A stretch of DNA of 64,000 bases, from NCBI RefSeq assembly GCF_026745355.1, contig NC_079205.1:43692349-43756348 (forward strand). Reading direction: 5' to 3'. Source of the stretch: Beta vulgaris subsp. vulgaris. Taxonomy: Eukaryota > Streptophyta > Magnoliopsida > Caryophyllales > Amaranthaceae. The notes below the pieces were generated by a model. It searched no databases. It was not told the origin of the DNA and was given only the letters and a program-made list of their open reading frames with translations. Shown here piece by piece: positions 55,253 through 64,000 of this stretch; position 1 is the first letter of the stretch, and each line of letters starts with the position of its first letter. A program made the translations under genes and the position numbers.

Positions 55253-57050
55253 ATTGAAGAGAGTTCACTAGGTTAGTGGAGAGAATCATGGGACACACTA
55301 AGGCTATGTTCATTTCACCTTATTTTTGCTTATTTCAGATCTAATCATATTAGATCAGATTAGATCAGAAAAAATAAGTTCAGATCAGATCAGAATAAAT
55401 AAGTTCTGATCAGATCAGATTAGATCGGATCAGATCAGATCAGTTCAGATCATGCTTATATTTAAAAACTCATTATTATTATTATTAAATATCTTTCATT
55501 ACATATTATAAAAATTATAATAATTGAATATTAATAAAGTACTCATTGAGACGAATCAAACAAGACCCCACATGACTATATTTTTTCTTATATATTGAGA
55601 AAAATCTAAAAGATTTCTCTAATTGTGAATAGTGTCAAGATTCTAAGTGAGAAAGATAAAAAAATACAAAGGGAGTATTATTATTTACTAGTACATTTGT
55701 TCAAAAGATTATTTATTGTTGTTGTTGTTGTACTTATTAATTATTAATATTGGTAATTATTATTAATCTTGTTGTTACCATTATAAATGTCATTGTTATA
55801 TTATATTAAGTTATTTTTTGTTATTAAATAATAGAAAATTAAAAGCCACGTGTTAAGAACATAAGATTGACGCAAAAATAAGAAATATAAAATATAATCT
55901 CAAATTCATGACAACGAAACTACTAAGTTCGGATTACATTTCAAAATAAGCTAAGTGTGAGATACAAATTATAAATTTAGATTCGGTATACCTCTTCCTA
56001 CCGAATTCCAAATCTCTCTAGCTATTTGAAGTTGCACGATATTTATTTTTTTTTGCTCAAGTCATAGTTGTTTGTATATCTTATTTTATTTTATATGGAA
56101 AAAAAAGTTGAGTTTGCCGACTTCTCAAGTGTGAAACTTTTTTTTAAGGGAAAGTGTGAAACATTGTATAAGTGCTCTTATAAATTAATGACTTAAGTTA
56201 TATAATTAATTTTATTATTAATAATAATAATTATTATGATTATAATTATTATTGTTGTTCTTATAATAATGATAATAATAATTATTATTATTAATAATAA
56301 AAGTTGTGTAAAAGTTGTAATAGAAATAAAATGATAATAATAGTAATACTATATATAAAGATCTTATAATGTATTGCATAATAATGATTTACAAAGTAAT
56401 AATATAATAGTAATAATATATATTATAAAAGATAAGATCTTGTAAGTCAGATCAGATCAGAAAAAATAAGTTCAGATCAGATCAGATAAGTTCAGATCAG
56501 AAAATTTCAGGTGAACTAAACATAGCCTAAGTCAGCCATATAACTCCACGTTTTAGGTAGTGGTTTAGTGGTTTCCAATTGTTTTACATTTTTCAGTTTG
56601 TTTCAAGCTTACATAAAGGCGAGCGTTGATAAGCACATACCCGATATATGTAGGTACCGGGGCAAAGTTGTAAATAAATACAACTTTTTCTTTTCTTTTT
56701 TTTTTGTTTTTTTTTGGGTTTTTACTTACATATATTCATGATCTGGTTTACATTATAGTTGATTTGATTCACATTGTAGTTGATCTGATTCATATAATAG
56801 TTGATTTGATTTCTCTCCAACATGATCAGAGTTGTCTAAGTCAATTTTTTTTGTCTATTTCTAGCAAACTTACTAACATACCCCGATATGGACATTGTTG
56901 GCCCATACCGGGTATGCGCATATACTTTCTCATATAAAGGCAGCCTTTTCTTGTTGATTAAAGTGAATGAATTGCATAAATTACTATTTCAATATTTTTT
57001 TTTTGTGCTTTGCATTCTCATCTCCAACGATAGTCCCCGGTCAAAGATTA
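55253..57050 (+). repeat. Probable LTR fragment split by a Harbinger element
   Basis: GAAGAGAGTTCACTAGGTTA (55257-55276) matches 16425-16444 and continues after the Harbinger at 56531. CAGTTTGTTTCAAGCTTACATAAAGG and GCATTCTCATCTCC look like a copia LTR promoter and end. A second insertion-like stretch (about 56630-56930) repeats CATAAAGGC on both sides. The extent and family are uncertain. Confidence 0.35.
55302..56527. mobile_element. PIF/Harbinger-like non-autonomous element
   Basis: A 1,226-bp unit with terminal inverted repeats GGCTATGTTCATTTCACC / GGCTATGTTTAGTTCACC and the 3-bp duplication TAA on both sides (55299-55301, 56528-56530), as made by PIF/Harbinger transposases. Both subterminal regions hold arrays of AGATC/CAGATC repeats. 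The interior is very A/T-rich with no transposase. Confidence 0.85.
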
Positions 57051-57178
57051 CGTGAGTAATCAAGTTGCCACGGATCCCAAATAAGAGGAAGATGTAGGGT
57101 CGATTTTGGCTGCATCAATCATGATAATGAAGGTCAAATCAAAGAAAAAAAATAGTATGATGTCATCTTTGTTGATAC
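56700..57178. other. No recognised gene
   Basis: A/T-rich sequence with three loose tandem copies of ATAGTTGATTTGATTCACAT (56755-56820). Parts may belong to the LTR fragment described above. Confidence 0.4.
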
Positions 57179-57181
57179 TAT

Positions 57182-57454
57182 GGCCTTGTTTGGTTGTATA
57201 TAGGAAGTCATACTTCCTAGAAAGTTATTTTTTCTATGTATTTGAAATTTCTAGGAAGTGTAAAATTATGTTTGGTTTATAATGGGAAGTAGAACTTCCT
57301 ACCCCCTAGGTAAGTAACTTCCTCCATTTTGGAGGAAGTACAACTTCCTAGGAAGTACAAATTCTCATGGTTTTGCCAACCAAACAACTTCATATACTTC
57401 TACTTCTTAAGAATTTGCACTTCCCATGATTTGTTTTGTCAACCAAACAAGGCC
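57182..57454. mobile_element. Tourist-like MITE
   Basis: A 273-bp unit with terminal inverted repeats GGCCTTGTTTGGTTG and CAACCAAACAAGGCC. TAT is repeated on both sides (57179-57181, 57455-57457). The interior has several ACTTCCTAGGAAGT-type palindromes. The terminal repeat fits Tourist/Harbinger MITEs, although TAT is not the usual TAA/TTA duplication. Confidence 0.75.
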
Positions 57455-58074
57455 TATGTCAAGAATTCAATGTCCCTTTTGGAGAGATTCTTGAGTTGAA
57501 TGGAGAGATTGTATACAAAAGCAATACAACAATACAATGAGGCCCTAACAGAAATTCTCGAGTTGAATGGAGAGATTGTAGAATTAATGACAGGTTTCAA
57601 GTTACACCTTTGGATTTTGGAGTACCAACTGTATAGAGTGTAGAATGTTGGCTACACGTGACTCATAGGTTCAACCATGAACAACTACAATAAATTAACC
57701 GATTAAAACAATAATTTGATTTTCAACACATGTTGCAGATTCATTAAAAAAATCTTAATCCTGAAACAACTGTTTCCAAATTTGCATTTAGGCTCCTTGG
57801 TTTGGTAAAGCAAACATTTTAAGTGTGAAACGATTTTTTTATGGAAACACAATTCCAAAATTAGTTTTCCGTTATTTAGTTTCATGTAAGAAAAAATGAT
57901 CATGAAACAAAAGGAAAATGAAAAGGAAAAATAAGAAGGTAGTGAAAGGAGAGTGTGTTGTGTACAAGAGATAAGAAAAAGTAAGAAAAACAATTTTTCC
58001 TTCATTTTGAAGGTTTTAAAGGAAAATTGATTTTCCATTTTATGTCAATAAACTATTGTCTACAATAAAGAACA
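57455..58074. other. No recognised gene
   Basis: GAGTTGAATGGAGAGATTGTA occurs twice (about 57493 and 57562), suggesting a small duplication. A 111-residue minus-strand open frame (57703-58038) is Phe/Ser/Lys-rich and is judged to be chance. Confidence 0.4.
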
Positions 58075-58090
58075 CAATTAATTTGATGTT

Positions 58091-58199
58091 TTTTTTTATT
58101 AGGAAACACCAACAGGTTGGCTATTGGAAATAAGGATCGAACCCCTGACCTCAGGAGCCAAGGGAAACACTCTACCCACTTGAGCTAACTCCTATCGTT
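58091..58199 (-). mobile_element. tRNA-derived SINE
   Basis: On the minus strand: AGGAGTTAGCTCAAGTGG (box A, TAGCTCAAGTGG) and about 35 bp later GGGGTTCGATCC (box B), the RNA polymerase III promoter of a tRNA head, then a short body and an A run. The 16-bp duplication CAATTAATTTGATGTT flanks it exactly (58075-58090, 58200-58215). At about 110 bp it is short for a plant SINE. It lies about 420 bp beyond the aldolase stop codon, in the same orientation. Confidence 0.9.
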
Positions 58200-58618
58200 C
58201 AATTAATTTGATGTTGATTGAGGTATATAGTACACCTAAAGCTATTTAAATTAGCAGAAGAGGAAAATGGGATTGTGAAATTAGCATGCTAGCAATAAGA
58301 CCTTTTGATGTCACGTACTCACGTCTATTTTAAATTATTAAATCCAACGTAAATCCCATGCAGAATCCTGTTTTGCTCCTCAATGATGCAGAAAAACATG
58401 AATTTATCAGGGGATACAACATACAAGATAGGAATAGCACACTAAAAGATAGTAGTAGATATGCCATTAAGAAAACGGGATAATTATGTATAGTTCACAT
58501 AATTTTGGTTACACTTGTAGCACTTGATGAATGATCAAATAGAATTAAGATTCACAGTCTACAGATCAATCAACTAATGATAATTAGTAAGTACTCAAGT
58601 GCAGTTCGTTGCCTTTCA

Positions 58619-61600
58619 TCACTTCTCAGCATGTTCACTTGATGCCCCAGTTACTGCTTGCTGTCATATTTCATACAAGTCGAAAATTTGTAAGTAATCT
58701 TGATATAATATGGATTTTGGAGAGAAGACTGATTGAAAAAATTTCAAAAAATATAATTCCAAGTATTACCCGTGTCTCGTAAATAATCCCAACTCAAAAA
58801 TTTGCACAAAATAATCTGAACTGTAGAGATTTCTAAAAAGAAATTTGAACTATAGAAAGTTTTAAATAGAACAATCCATCCTTAACTCAAATATATCTCA
58901 TTCTCATACTAATGAGATTCTCAATGGTAAAGCTAAACAATTTTTGTGCATTTAATACACAATTACTGATGTATACCAAAAGCTGGAACTTGGAATATTA
59001 TTTATGTTAGATTAACATGGATTAAACATAGAATTAGTTGTTTTTTGTTTTATAAAAAAAATAAAATACTTGAGATTATCTGATGCAATATCTTGAGTCT
59101 TGATCAAAAATTATTTACAAGACATGAATGAGTCATACTTGTGAAAATATTCTATCAATTGTCCCAAAAAAAAGGAAAAGTGAAAACAATAAAAAAGAAG
59201 GGCTTTGCTAAACACCGCCCTAGAATTTCATAGCAAAGACCGGATTTGAATTGTACCTGTATGCATGACAAAGCACGTTGCACATCACTTGTTGTTATTT
59301 GATGGTGGATTACAACCCTGAATCTGAAAATGTAACAATAATTTTAGTTTCACTTCAGGAGGTCATTCTCAGGTACAAATTTTATTATACACACAATGTA
59401 CCATGCGTTTGGTACAACCAATGTTTTTTTTTTTACTTACCGCTCATTTGTAATCATCTAAATAAGCAAACTCTACTAAAAAAGAATGTTCCAAATTAGC
59501 ATAAATTAGTATTGGTTGTATCATGCACATGGTACACCCAGGTGTATGATGAATCAACTCCATTGCCAAGCATGCACAATTCAGAACAATTAACAATTTG
59601 GATGAAGTGCAGGAGAGAGTGAAGGAATCTCTGTAAATCTGTGAGGTGTTGATGATTTTGCAGAGAGGTTGGTGAAGACGAATTGAAGAGAGTGAAAGAA
59701 GTGAAAAGACGACAAATCGGGGGAGAGAGAGTGAGAAGGGGGAACAAAAAAATTGGCAAGTGGACCCCACTTGGCCTGAAAATCCACCGGGGAACAAGTT
59801 AAGGTGGTTGTTTTCAGTGAGTCGAGTTACTTCAGGCGGTAACGTTTAAAGAAAAAGTATAATTTGGTAATGCACAAAACATGGTAAAAAAAGGTGGTAC
59901 GAAAAAATTCTAACAATTATGATGCCCTCACAAATAAAGTAGCTAGCAAACTTCAAAGCAATTACACTACCAAAAAAAATGAACATTTAGAAATGCATGA
60001 CGCCATGTCGGGAAACCTGAATTGCTTTAGTGAATAATGAATGATACTGTATGATGAAAGATGATCATCACCTGAATGTATTTTCTAGCATGACCAATAT
60101 ACCATTCTCCTCCAAGCTCTTGGACAATTTTGGTGCTGTAGTGTTTGAGTTCTCACAAACTCGAACGTAGATCTGTTGAAAAAAAGAAACAAAGAACAAT
60201 AAGATGTTTGAAATGCAATGACTAATAATCTTGAGCAGTGAAGAGTAATTACTTTAAAGTTTAAACCAATCAAATTTAATATATAATCTCTCATTCCAAT
60301 GACACTCTAAATAATAGGTGATCATGTTTAAGCAGGAGTAATTAAGTTTCTTGAGATTCTTAGTATTATCATTATTCGGCAGAAACCCGGTGTCATAGGT
60401 TATTTACAGGGAAAGGGTTGGGGCAAAAAACAATATGAGCCAACGATTTCTTTTGTGTCCATGATAGTTTGCAGAGTACTTACAATATTGGTCTCAACTG
60501 AACTGTTATCAACTTTTAGCCCTGTAATTTGGTTCAATCCATCTGTTCATACAGATAAAGCATAAACTATGTTAATTTAAGGAAACATTTCCGCAGACGG
60601 ACAACAATTTCTGAAGCATGAACGTAGCCATTTTTTTTCTTTGACACCAAGCATGAAAGTAGGCTGGACAATAGATGCAAAGAAAAATGAATAACCTGCT
60701 AATAGCTTAGCGTTCTTATGGTCATCCTCAAGTTTTCTTACATTGTCTTGTAGTGCAACCAAGGCGGCGGCACACAAGATACCAATCTGTCTCATTCCAC
60801 CACCTAAAGTTTTCCTCAAATTCTTTGCCTAAACATTTATAGTTAAAAGGATATCAAAAAGAATCTAATTGTAGTACATAAAAGGTCAAAACAAGATCTA
60901 AGTATTATTCGAAGTTTAGTGATACCTTAGTTATAAAGCTCTTTGATCCCACAATCACAGTTCCCACAGGTGCTCCAAGACCTTTCGACAGGCATACCTT
61001 AAGTCATGTAAAATGTCAGGGAACGATGTCGATATCATCTTTTAAGATTTAAGAGAGGACTACAACAGAATTCTTGCAATATCAAAGTTCAAGCATTTAA
61101 GCATTATAATAATATAAAGGCATAGTTGGATTCTTCTTGAAACAAAAACTAAATGATTGCGGAATAAAGCTAAAAAAACAGCGAGGACATAATTACCGAT
61201 ACTGAGTCAGCTGCTTGAACCAGTCTATCAACAGGAACCCCAAGTGCCTGCCAGCCAATATATATGGAACAATTAATCCAGAAACATAGGAAAGTTAAAA
61301 TCACGAGGAGCAGAGTGATAATAGTGGAATCAACCATCAAATTTGATGAGTTAACTATTCATGTACACTTTAGCCCAAAATTAATACAAATCAACGGAAA
61401 TAATAGTGTCTCGAAGAAGCTTTGTCATCAATGATACTTGATAGTTGATTAAGTGAAGTTTCTAGTGCTTATGCATTTCCCATCTACATTTTCTTCGACA
61501 CCTTGTATCTCCTAAGACCTCATTACTACATTGGGTGCATATTTGTAGGGGTCGGAATTCCACGTTAGATTGGTCTAATGAGGGCATAGAGTAAAATTGC

Positions 61601-62673
61601 AATCGCATAATACAAGATTATGTTCTAGAAGTTTTCACTCACTGTAGCAGCATTGAAGATACGGGCCCCATCTATATGAAGCTTCAGGCCGTGCTTCTTT
61701 GCCAACTCTCCAACTTTATCTGTGTAATCTACAGAAAGGCATCGTCCACCAGAGCTGCAACGTAAGTAACAGCAATGATGGTTATTATAGAAGGGGGAAA
61801 TATAGTTGGCAGCTGAGCCCTCCACATTTTATTTGCCACAGAGCCAACTGCATAGCATACTAATCAATCATTTCACTTAAAGGCCTTAATATAGTAAACA
61901 TTTCACAAGTATTGGTCAGTCCTAATAGCATAGAGGAGAGTACAGCCCGTCATTGTTGCTAAAAAGAAAAATTGCTAATAAAGAGAACTGATATATACAG
62001 GCTATATCTTGAAATTCTATGAGAATGACTAGATAGCTAATTGTTAGATATCTAAATTTTGAGTCTATGGGGCTCTTTTTTATTTCACTCAAAGCTGGCC
62101 ACCTTCTCTATTACACATTTAGATATCCAACAATAGTACTCTGTGCAACTTCAGACTTTCTGCTATGCAATACCAGACAAAATACCAACCAGAAGTAGAA
62201 TGCATAAGCTTAAAAATACAGAATACTTACTTAGCGTGCGAGTTTTCAATGCATATAAGTCTAGTTCTGGGATAATAAAGCTCTCCTTTTGGATCTCTGA
62301 TGGCAGCTTCAATCAAATCCAAATCCATAGTCCCGTCGATGTTGTTCTTAACCGTTCTTGGATGGACCCCACCGAGGGTAGAAATACCACCATTCTCATA
62401 TATGTGGATATGAGATATGTCTCCAAGAATGACTTCACTTCCTCGCACATCACAGTGCACGAGTACACAAATGAGATTTCCCATAGTTCCCGATGGAACA
62501 AACAGCCCAGCCTCTTTGCCCATGATTCGTGCCATCTCTGTTTCAAGGCGGAGAGCAGTTGGATCATAACCCAATACATCGTCATCAACCTCAGCAATTG
62601 CCATTGCTGCACGCATTGCTTCAGTTGGTTTGGTGACTGTATCAGATCGCATGTCCACCACTCTTTTAACCAT
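58619..62673 (-). CDS. THA1: L-threonine aldolase (low-specificity, PLP-dependent), nine exons
   Basis: Exons in transcript order: 62673-62231, 61754-61643, 61247-61197, 60997-60926, 60828-60696, 60542-60484, 60172-60072, 59323-59257, 58660-58619. Every intron has GT-AG borders, and the exons sum to 1,080 bp: 359 residues plus stop. The enzyme splits threonine to glycine and acetaldehyde using pyridoxal phosphate. Motifs: [10 protein letters not shown] near the start, [41 protein letters not shown] (Asp for the cofactor ring) and [12 protein letters not shown], whose Lys207 forms the cofactor bond, then [14 protein letters not shown] and [13 protein letters not shown]. Length and order match Arabidopsis THA1/THA2; the symbol could equally be THA2. 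The Met at 62673 was chosen because it gives the family N-terminus. An acceptor TTTATTTAG at 62685 indicates a 5' UTR intron. No defect is seen. Confidence 0.95.
59372..59553. mobile_element. MITE copy in an intron of the threonine aldolase gene
   Basis: It starts GGTACAAATTTTATTATACA and ends GGTACACCCAGGTGTATGAT, partly inverted repeats of each other. It has a relative at 63808-64000. It lies in the intron between exons 7 and 8. No clear target duplication is seen. Confidence 0.6.
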
Positions 62674-63807
62674 CTCGCCATTATCTAAATAAAATGAGAA
62701 AGTCAAGAATATGTATCTTTTCTAGAGAAGTGGCAATAAAAAGCGGGGCAAATGAAATCATGTTGAATAATTATTGTTGTTATCATATGGGGATTTTGTT
62801 TCTTTTAGCATAAAACTGTTTTGCTTGTACCTAACTAAAAAAAGTGGTTAAAAGTAGGACTATATTCCAAGAATTTAACCTCCTAACTCATGTGTATCTT
62901 GTATTTGTCCACATTGATTTGATGAGCGTAGCATTAAAAAATCTATAGTGGTGCAAATTTTGTGTCATATTCAATTTACTTTTGCTTATCTTGCTCTCTT
63001 AGGTCTTTTCACATTGAATTAACTATGACGTTTTCAAGTTTTGAGCAGCAAGCATAAAATCTGTGCTAGACATTGACGTACCACAAGACGAAAATATAAG
63101 AGTTTTGGATATCATAGTGCATTCTTATCCAATAAGTTAGTTCATTGTTAGGATTACTAGTGCCAAACATACAAGTTAGATGGTAAAGTTTCTAGGGGGA
63201 AGAACTGTCTACATCCTTGTCCTTTGTTAGCTCCAAACAAACCAAAATAAAAAGTTGGTAAATCACGATTGTCCCAATTGCTCATATTTTGAACTACAGA
63301 CATCCAACTTTCTCTAAACTATAATGCGTTAGCCTAAATAAAACTAATTTAAAGCAATTCTGAGTTATTTTTGTGGTTCGCAAACTACGGAATTTGTTAG
63401 GAAAAAAAAGCTCACATGGAGTTAGGGACTAGTTGTCCCACATTAATTAAAGAAGAAGATGGAAGACTATCAACATATAAGCCTAGCGGACTCCTCTACC
63501 TTATTGCCTATGGATTTTAGAAAGAATCCTCATTGGAATTTTTATATGTGAATAGATTCTCCAAAGATGACTGCATAAGTGGCTGTGTGCAGACAAACCA
63601 GCCCATTATCAGTCCCGAAAGAGCGAGGAAAAGATCGAAGGCCAATAATCAGTTCTCCAAGTGAGGGGGAGAGTTAAGATAAAAGGCTCTGTATGTGAGT
63701 TGAGACGAGTTGCCCCCACATTAAACAAGAAGAGGAAAGATGAAGATGATCAGCTAATGAGTTATCCTACTTCTTACAAAATTACTTTCAACTTAACCTA
63801 TGTTATT
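62674..63807. other. Upstream region of the threonine aldolase gene; possible LTR remnants
   Basis: It should contain the 5' UTR exon and promoter, which I could not place. Two similar stretches, GACTAGTTGTCCCACATTAA (63427-63446) and GACGAGTTGCCCCCACATTAA (about 63702-63722), plus a polypurine-like GTGAGGGGGAGAG (63660-63672) suggest a small decayed LTR element. No coding sequence was recognised. Confidence 0.4.
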
Positions 63808-64000
63808 GGTACAAATTTTATCATACACCTGGTGACTGGTGTACCATAGTCCATAAACATAGTATACCCAAGATTATTTCTTTTTTCCCATTGCTCATTT
63901 AAAATAATCCAAATGAGCATAATGTGCTAAAAAGGAAAGTTCTAAATGACTAAAAATTAGTCTTGTATGTACCGTACACATGATACACCCGGTATATGAT
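63808..64000. mobile_element. MITE copy at the right edge, truncated by the window
   Basis: GGTACAAATTTTATCATACA starts the element. Near the edge ACACATGATACACCCGGTATATGAT looks like the start of the opposite arm. It is related to 59372-59553 by both ends and by the middle (CTCATTT..AATNATC.AAATNAGCA). Confidence 0.6.

Noticed and set aside
58120..58199. Possible tRNA gene on the minus strand
   Set aside because: Boxes A and B are present but there is no complete cloverleaf, and an A run plus 16-bp target duplication shows that it is a SINE.
59444..59797. Minus-strand frames of 65-117 residues in an aldolase intron
   Set aside because: They lie inside an intron with good splice borders, overlap a MITE, and have low-complexity Ser/Leu/Phe content.
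62143..62688. 181-residue plus-strand frame
   Set aside because: It is the antisense shadow of the first aldolase exon.
1..64000. CRISPR array, bacterial operon or prophage
   Set aside because: The repeats are tandem or transposon-derived without uniform spacers, and the gene structure with introns and plant retroelements is eukaryotic.

Overview
This window is nuclear DNA of a flowering plant. It is packed with nested transposable elements and holds one clearly intact host gene, a nine-exon L-threonine aldolase gene on the minus strand at 58619-62673. Plant origin is shown by the aldolase exon structure and sequence and by the mix of Ty1-copia (Tork-, Ale- and Sirevirus-like), Ty3-gypsy, CACTA, Helitron, L1 LINE, MULE, Harbinger and tRNA-derived SINE sequences. 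A eudicot is most likely. The species cannot be fixed from the sequence alone.

Layout. 1-1201 is part of an LTR, followed by the right end of a CACTA element (to 1703) that cuts a minus-strand Tork-like copia element (1704-15852). The 5' LTR of that copia element is split by a 10.2-kb plus-strand Sirevirus (5581-15751, target duplication TGCGT) with an env-like region. 15853-18644 is a patchwork: an Ale-like gag piece, the 5' end of another Sirevirus (LTR 16601-17894), and a small LTR-like element holding a decayed cysteine-rich peptide gene. 18645-20588 is a Helitron helicase fragment, cut by a 3.5-kb solo chromovirus LTR (20589-24052).

25291-42303 is a non-autonomous gypsy element bounded by the duplication GCCAA, but with its two LTR ends in opposite orientation. 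It holds an 11.5-kb CACTA element (28662-40196, duplication CAT) carrying a TNP2-like transposase and a second gene with Transposase_24-like and Ulp1-like protease exons. 42304-46786 has no recognised gene but two tandem duplications. An L1-type LINE (about 46787-55250, minus) is interrupted by a complete 5.9-kb copia element (46863-52737, duplication AAGTT) and by a 561-bp MULE-type MITE (52923-53483, duplication TATGAATAA). A Harbinger-like element (55302-56527), a Tourist-like MITE (57182-57454) and a SINE (58091-58199) lead up to the aldolase gene. MITE copies lie in one of its introns and at the right edge of the window.

All retroelement coding regions seen are broken by stops or frameshifts, and the reverse transcriptase catalytic motif is altered in all three larger copia elements. 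The observations most worth following are the gypsy element with inverted LTR ends, short GC-rich palindrome clusters in the promoter side of four LTR families, the heavy repetition of GGAAC/GTTCC through the Sirevirus, and hairpin-forming minisatellites in the CACTA introns.
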